Positions 49,291 through 51,398 of a stretch of DNA of 51,398 nt are shown in pieces (the first letter of the stretch is position 1; the number at the start of each line of letters is the position of its first letter). The DNA is from Cyanophora paradoxa. Taxonomy: Eukaryota; Glaucocystophyceae; Cyanophorales; Cyanophoraceae. The stretch spans positions 1 through 51,398 of the forward strand of contig QPMI01000669.1 of assembly GCA_004431415.1 (NCBI GenBank). Reading direction: 5' to 3'. Below the pieces are notes generated by a model. It was not told where the DNA came from. It made no database searches and worked only from the letters and a program-made list of their open reading frames with translations. Both the position numbers and the translations under genes were made by a program.

Positions 49291-50065
49291 ATGCCACCGT
49301 CCGCAACGCCACCGAGATCGACCCCGCCAAGCTCGCCTTCGAAATGATGCCAACGCCGCATCAAGGCCAAGTACGACGGCCTGCAGGGCCTCATGATGTA
49401 CGCGCGCCATGTCACGATCAACCCGTGCATCACACCGAGCAAGGCAAGGCGTGAGCGACGAGAAAAGGCCTTCGTCATGGAAGAAAACGGCGGATTTTAC
49501 ACGCTGGACTCACCGATCTCAGCGCCGTCGACGGCCAGACGAACCCAGCCGCGGACGAGTTCCTCAAGCTGCTGGAGGCCCTGGACGCGAAATTCTGCGA
49601 GTTCGTGCAGCAGAACCAGGCCAAGCTCAAGGTCTCGCCGGGCGCGCCCTCTCCAAGGATCAGATCTCGGTGCTGCAGACGCCCAGCGTGCGCATCAAGG
49701 TCGACAAGGAGTCGGGCCAGGCCTTCTACAAGTACTCAACATGCGCATCCGCACGCAGACGATGGCGGGCAAGCGCAAGACGATCCCAGTCGTCGACATG
49801 TCCAACTACCTCATCACGAGCGCGCCACCATCGCACCGGAGACCTGGTGGCGGCCCTCGTTAAATCGACACCGCCTACGCCATCCCGAGGGCAAGTTCGC
49901 TCAAGTGGTCCTTCCTCGCCGTGCAGCAGTGCAAGGTCGGCGCCTTTCGCTTCGCCGCGCACGCCCGAGCTGGCCTTCAAGCCCTACGACAACGAGGCCG
50001 ATTTCGAGCCCTACCTAAACCCCGAGTCTATGTACACCACCCCATGCAGTAGTTTAGACGAATAA
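49291..50065 (+). CDS. Large-DNA-virus-type protein, about 260 residues (several frameshifts)
   Basis: Coding signal runs through all three frames, changed by one-base losses in G/C runs (the start ATGCC against expected ATGGCC, and near 49344, 49510, 49640, 49736, 49830, 49870 and 49940). Pieces in order: N-A-T-E-I-D-P-A-K-L-A-F-E-M-M, L-M-M-Y-A-R-H-V-T-I-N-P-C, F-L-K-L-L-E-A-L-D-A-K-F, Q-I-S-V-L-Q-T-P-S-V-R-I-K-V, M-R-I-R-T-Q-T-M-A-G-K-R-K, G-D-L-V-A-A-L-V, and P-E-L-A-F-K-P-Y. The arrangement (a Q-T-P strand, then a repeated beta strand and a late W-S-F-L-A-V-Q-Q) reminds me of the DUF5871 / putative ssDNA-binding proteins of nucleocytoviruses. That match is from memory and weak. Confidence 0.5.
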
Positions 50066-50104
50066 ATGAAATTCTCTGGTGCAATTGATTACAAGCGTTT
50101 ACAA

Positions 50105-50906
50105 TCAGAGGCCGTTGAACTTGCCGCCCACCGCCCTGGGCTCCGCCGCCGTCGAGGCCGCCGCCTCCGTCACCTCCTTCATCATCTCCGGGTTCGCGTT
50201 GGCCGCGTGCACCGCCAGCACCGTCTGCACCAGGGCCATCCCCAGGCGCGCCTCGGGCCCCAGGGTCACGTAGCGCGAGTACTTAATCACCAGCTCCTCT
50301 AAGATCGGCTGCACCTGGTCCATGGAAGAGAGCGTCGCCTGCCCGAGCCCGTCTAACTTCAGGCCGATCGGATCGTACGCTTTGTTAAGGTGCTCCAGCG
50401 AGTGCATGCCCGCGATCAGAAAGAGGCGCGCCGCCTCCAGCGAACCCCGCGTGCTCAGCTCGCGCTGAATTTCCTCGTACTCTTCCTTCAGCTCGTCCAG
50501 CGGCGTGGCGAGGCTCAGCTTCTTCGTGGACGTCAGCTCGCCCCCGAACGAGCGCCTGTACTGCGCGATCTGCCGCAGAACCTGCTTCTTCTCGTCCACG
50601 TCCACCTGCGCCTCGTCGCGCGGCCTCTCCTGCAGGTCGATCCCCAGCGCCTTTTCACGCTCTGCTCCTTCTTCTTCGTCATTTCGATGTGCTCCTGCAC
50701 GCTGAAGCTCGCGCCCTTGCTCGGCGCCGTCGGCGGCACCGTGGGCCCGTCGCCCGGTAGCGACGTCTGTCGGCCTTCGGCGCCTTCTCGCCCTTTTCCT
50801 TGCCTTCCTTCGCGGGGCGGCCCTTCTTCCGAGGCTGCGGGATCCCCACCGGGTTCGGCCCGTCCACGGCCAGCGCGTCGAAGCCCAGCATCGCCGAGGG
50901 GTCCAT
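50105..50906 (-). CDS. Nucleocytovirus-type protein resembling DUF5767 (frameshifted in the N-terminal half)
   Basis: ATG 50906 starts M-D-P-S-A-M-L-G-F-D-A-L, then a Lys/Gly-rich linker. A one-base shift near 50770 and another near 50655 lead to the long frame 50605-50105: L-K-E-E-Y-E-E-I-Q-R-E-L, G-S-L-E-A-A-R-L-F-L-I-A-G-M, L-N-K-A-Y-D-P-I-G-L-K-L-D-G-L-G, K-Y-S-R-Y, and G-M-A-L-V-Q-T-V-L-A-V-H. The order Y-E-x-(I/M)-K/Q, N-x-x-(Y/L)-D-P-x-G-x-x-L-D-G, L-x-x-K-Y, then a hydrophobic helix with H-x-x-N matches what I remember of DUF5767. About 265 residues; function unknown in the family. Confidence 0.6.
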
Positions 50907-50920
50907 GGTTACGCTTGCCC

Positions 50921-50933
50921 CTTAGAAATTTCC
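50921..50933 (-). promoter_or_regulatory. Promoter-like GGAAATTTCTAAG
   Basis: Minus strand, 14 bases before ATG 50906, overlapping the spacer after the upstream gene's stop at 50942. Confidence 0.6.
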
Positions 50934-50941
50934 TCGGATTT

Positions 50942-51271
50942 TTACTCCGACGTCAGCTCGACGAAGAGCTCGATGTAAAGCCACAGTTTCTCGCGCAGCT
51001 CGGGCCCGCTCCCGTAGAAGAGCGAGCGCACGGCCGAGGCGTACTCCTGCGGCAGCTTCTCGAAAACTCCGTCGTCCCGCGCCTTAATTAATTCGGCCTC
51101 CGCGTTGATGTGCCTCCTAAAGAGAACGATGACCGCCGTGGCGCCTATGCCGCGCAGCGACTGGATCTGCGCCCGCACCCCCGGCTCCTTGGCCTCCGGC
51201 TCCAGCAGGTCGAGGAAGCGGCCCCAGCGCGCCTCGATCTGCTCGCCCAGCGTCGCCTCCGTCGCTGCCAT
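50942..51271 (-). CDS. Small helical viral-block protein (109 residues, intact)
   Basis: Intact frame from ATG 51271. Sequence features: R-W-G-R-F-L-D-L-L-E-P, A-V-I-V-L-F-R-R-H-I, I-K-A-R-D-D-G-V-F-E-K-L, then S-L-F-Y-G and K-L-W-L-Y-I-E-L-F-V-E-L. The pattern F-x-x-x-I-x(8)-(K/R)-(D/E)-(D/E)-x-x-F ... W-x-Y-(I/L)-x-x-(L/F) resembles a small protein common in nucleocytoviruses, but I cannot name it. Same strand as its neighbours, with 35 bases to the next start. Confidence 0.6.
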   Translation of the reverse strand: MAATEATLGEQIEARWGRFLDLLEPEAKEPGVRAQIQSLRGIGATAVIVLFRRHINAEAELIKARDDGVFEKLPQEYASAVRSLFYGSGPELREKLWLYIELFVELTSE

Positions 51272-51285
51272 GTCGCTAAGGGGGC

Positions 51286-51296
51286 TTTAGAAATTA
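51286..51296 (-). promoter_or_regulatory. Promoter-like TAATTTCTAAA
   Basis: Minus strand, 14 bases before ATG 51271. It overlaps the stop codon (TAA, 51296-51294) of the next upstream gene. Confidence 0.6.
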
Positions 51297-51398
51297 GCGG
51301 GCCAGGGATGCCGCCGCCTTTTGGTACATTTCCGCCATGCGTGCGTTGGTTTCCCGTCGGATGTTCTTCTGTCTGTCCTGAGTCTCCACGACCATGGC
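51294..51398 (-). CDS. C-terminal end of a viral-block gene cut by the right edge
   Basis: The minus strand is open from the edge to TAA at 51294, reading E-T-Q-D-R-Q-K-N-I-R-R-E-T-N-A-R-M-A-E-M, then Y-Q-K-A-A-A-S-L-A-R. It is helical and basic. The gene order and spacing match its neighbours. Confidence 0.5.
   Translation of the reverse strand, partial: AMVVETQDRQKNIRRETNARMAEMYQKAAASLAR

Noticed and set aside
33174-51398. The block as a virophage or polinton
   Set aside because: No protein-primed polymerase, integrase, protease, packaging ATPase or jelly-roll capsid is visible, and no terminal inverted repeats; the gene set fits a larger virus better, although the TCTA promoter is also used by mavirus.

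Overview
The window reads as nuclear DNA of a GC-rich unicellular eukaryote, most likely an alga or related protist. The evidence is several genes with many short GT-AG introns, AGC kinase / F-box / LRR-RING / AAA proteins, poly-C and minisatellite-rich spacers, and no bacterial operon structure. The 5' splice sites are unusual (mostly GTGCGC, GTACGC, GTCCGC; a few GC-AG). I cannot name the species. All calls come from reading the sequence; no database search was run.

Left part (1-32 kb) is host-like. An LRR / coiled-coil / RING gene (3776-2237, minus) lies between two copies of a duplicated GC-rich 5' flank, and the start of a further LRR paralogue is cut by the left edge. Then come an AGC-family kinase with a DFD motif (9650-5866, minus, 22 exons resolved in phase), a secreted CUB-like protein with a Ser-Pro linker (about 15075-12211, minus), a hotdog-fold thioesterase (about 18839-17739, minus), a AAA+ ATPase (about 19397-24732, plus, 20 exons in phase), an F-box protein (29420-26572, minus, 7 exons), and a third LRR gene (30172 onward, plus) followed by a possible ubiquitin-like exon and a stray copy of AAA-gene exons. 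Spacers hold minisatellites, hairpins and a tRNA-like Pol III element.

Right part (about 33.2-51.4 kb, running off the right edge) is different: tightly packed, almost intronless short genes on both strands, with replication and recombination genes (YqaJ-type exonuclease, origin-binding-type SF2 helicase), many small basic or one-pass membrane proteins, and proteins resembling families of nucleocytoplasmic large DNA viruses. It looks like an integrated large-DNA-virus segment of an algal or protist virus. Most of its genes have a short AT-rich element of the form (A/T)TTTTCTA about 12-35 nt before the ATG, like the TCTA late promoter described for Cafeteria roenbergensis virus and mavirus. 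A family of about 50-bp hairpins sits at gene ends. A 3.37-kb cassette of seven small genes is tandemly duplicated (41737-45101 and 45102-48468).

Frameshifts are common in the viral block, mostly one-base differences in G or C runs. In the compared stretches the two cassette copies differ only in homopolymer length, while the host multi-exon genes splice cleanly without frameshifts. Many of the breaks are therefore probably sequence errors rather than decay, and broken viral genes below are described as single genes with that caveat.
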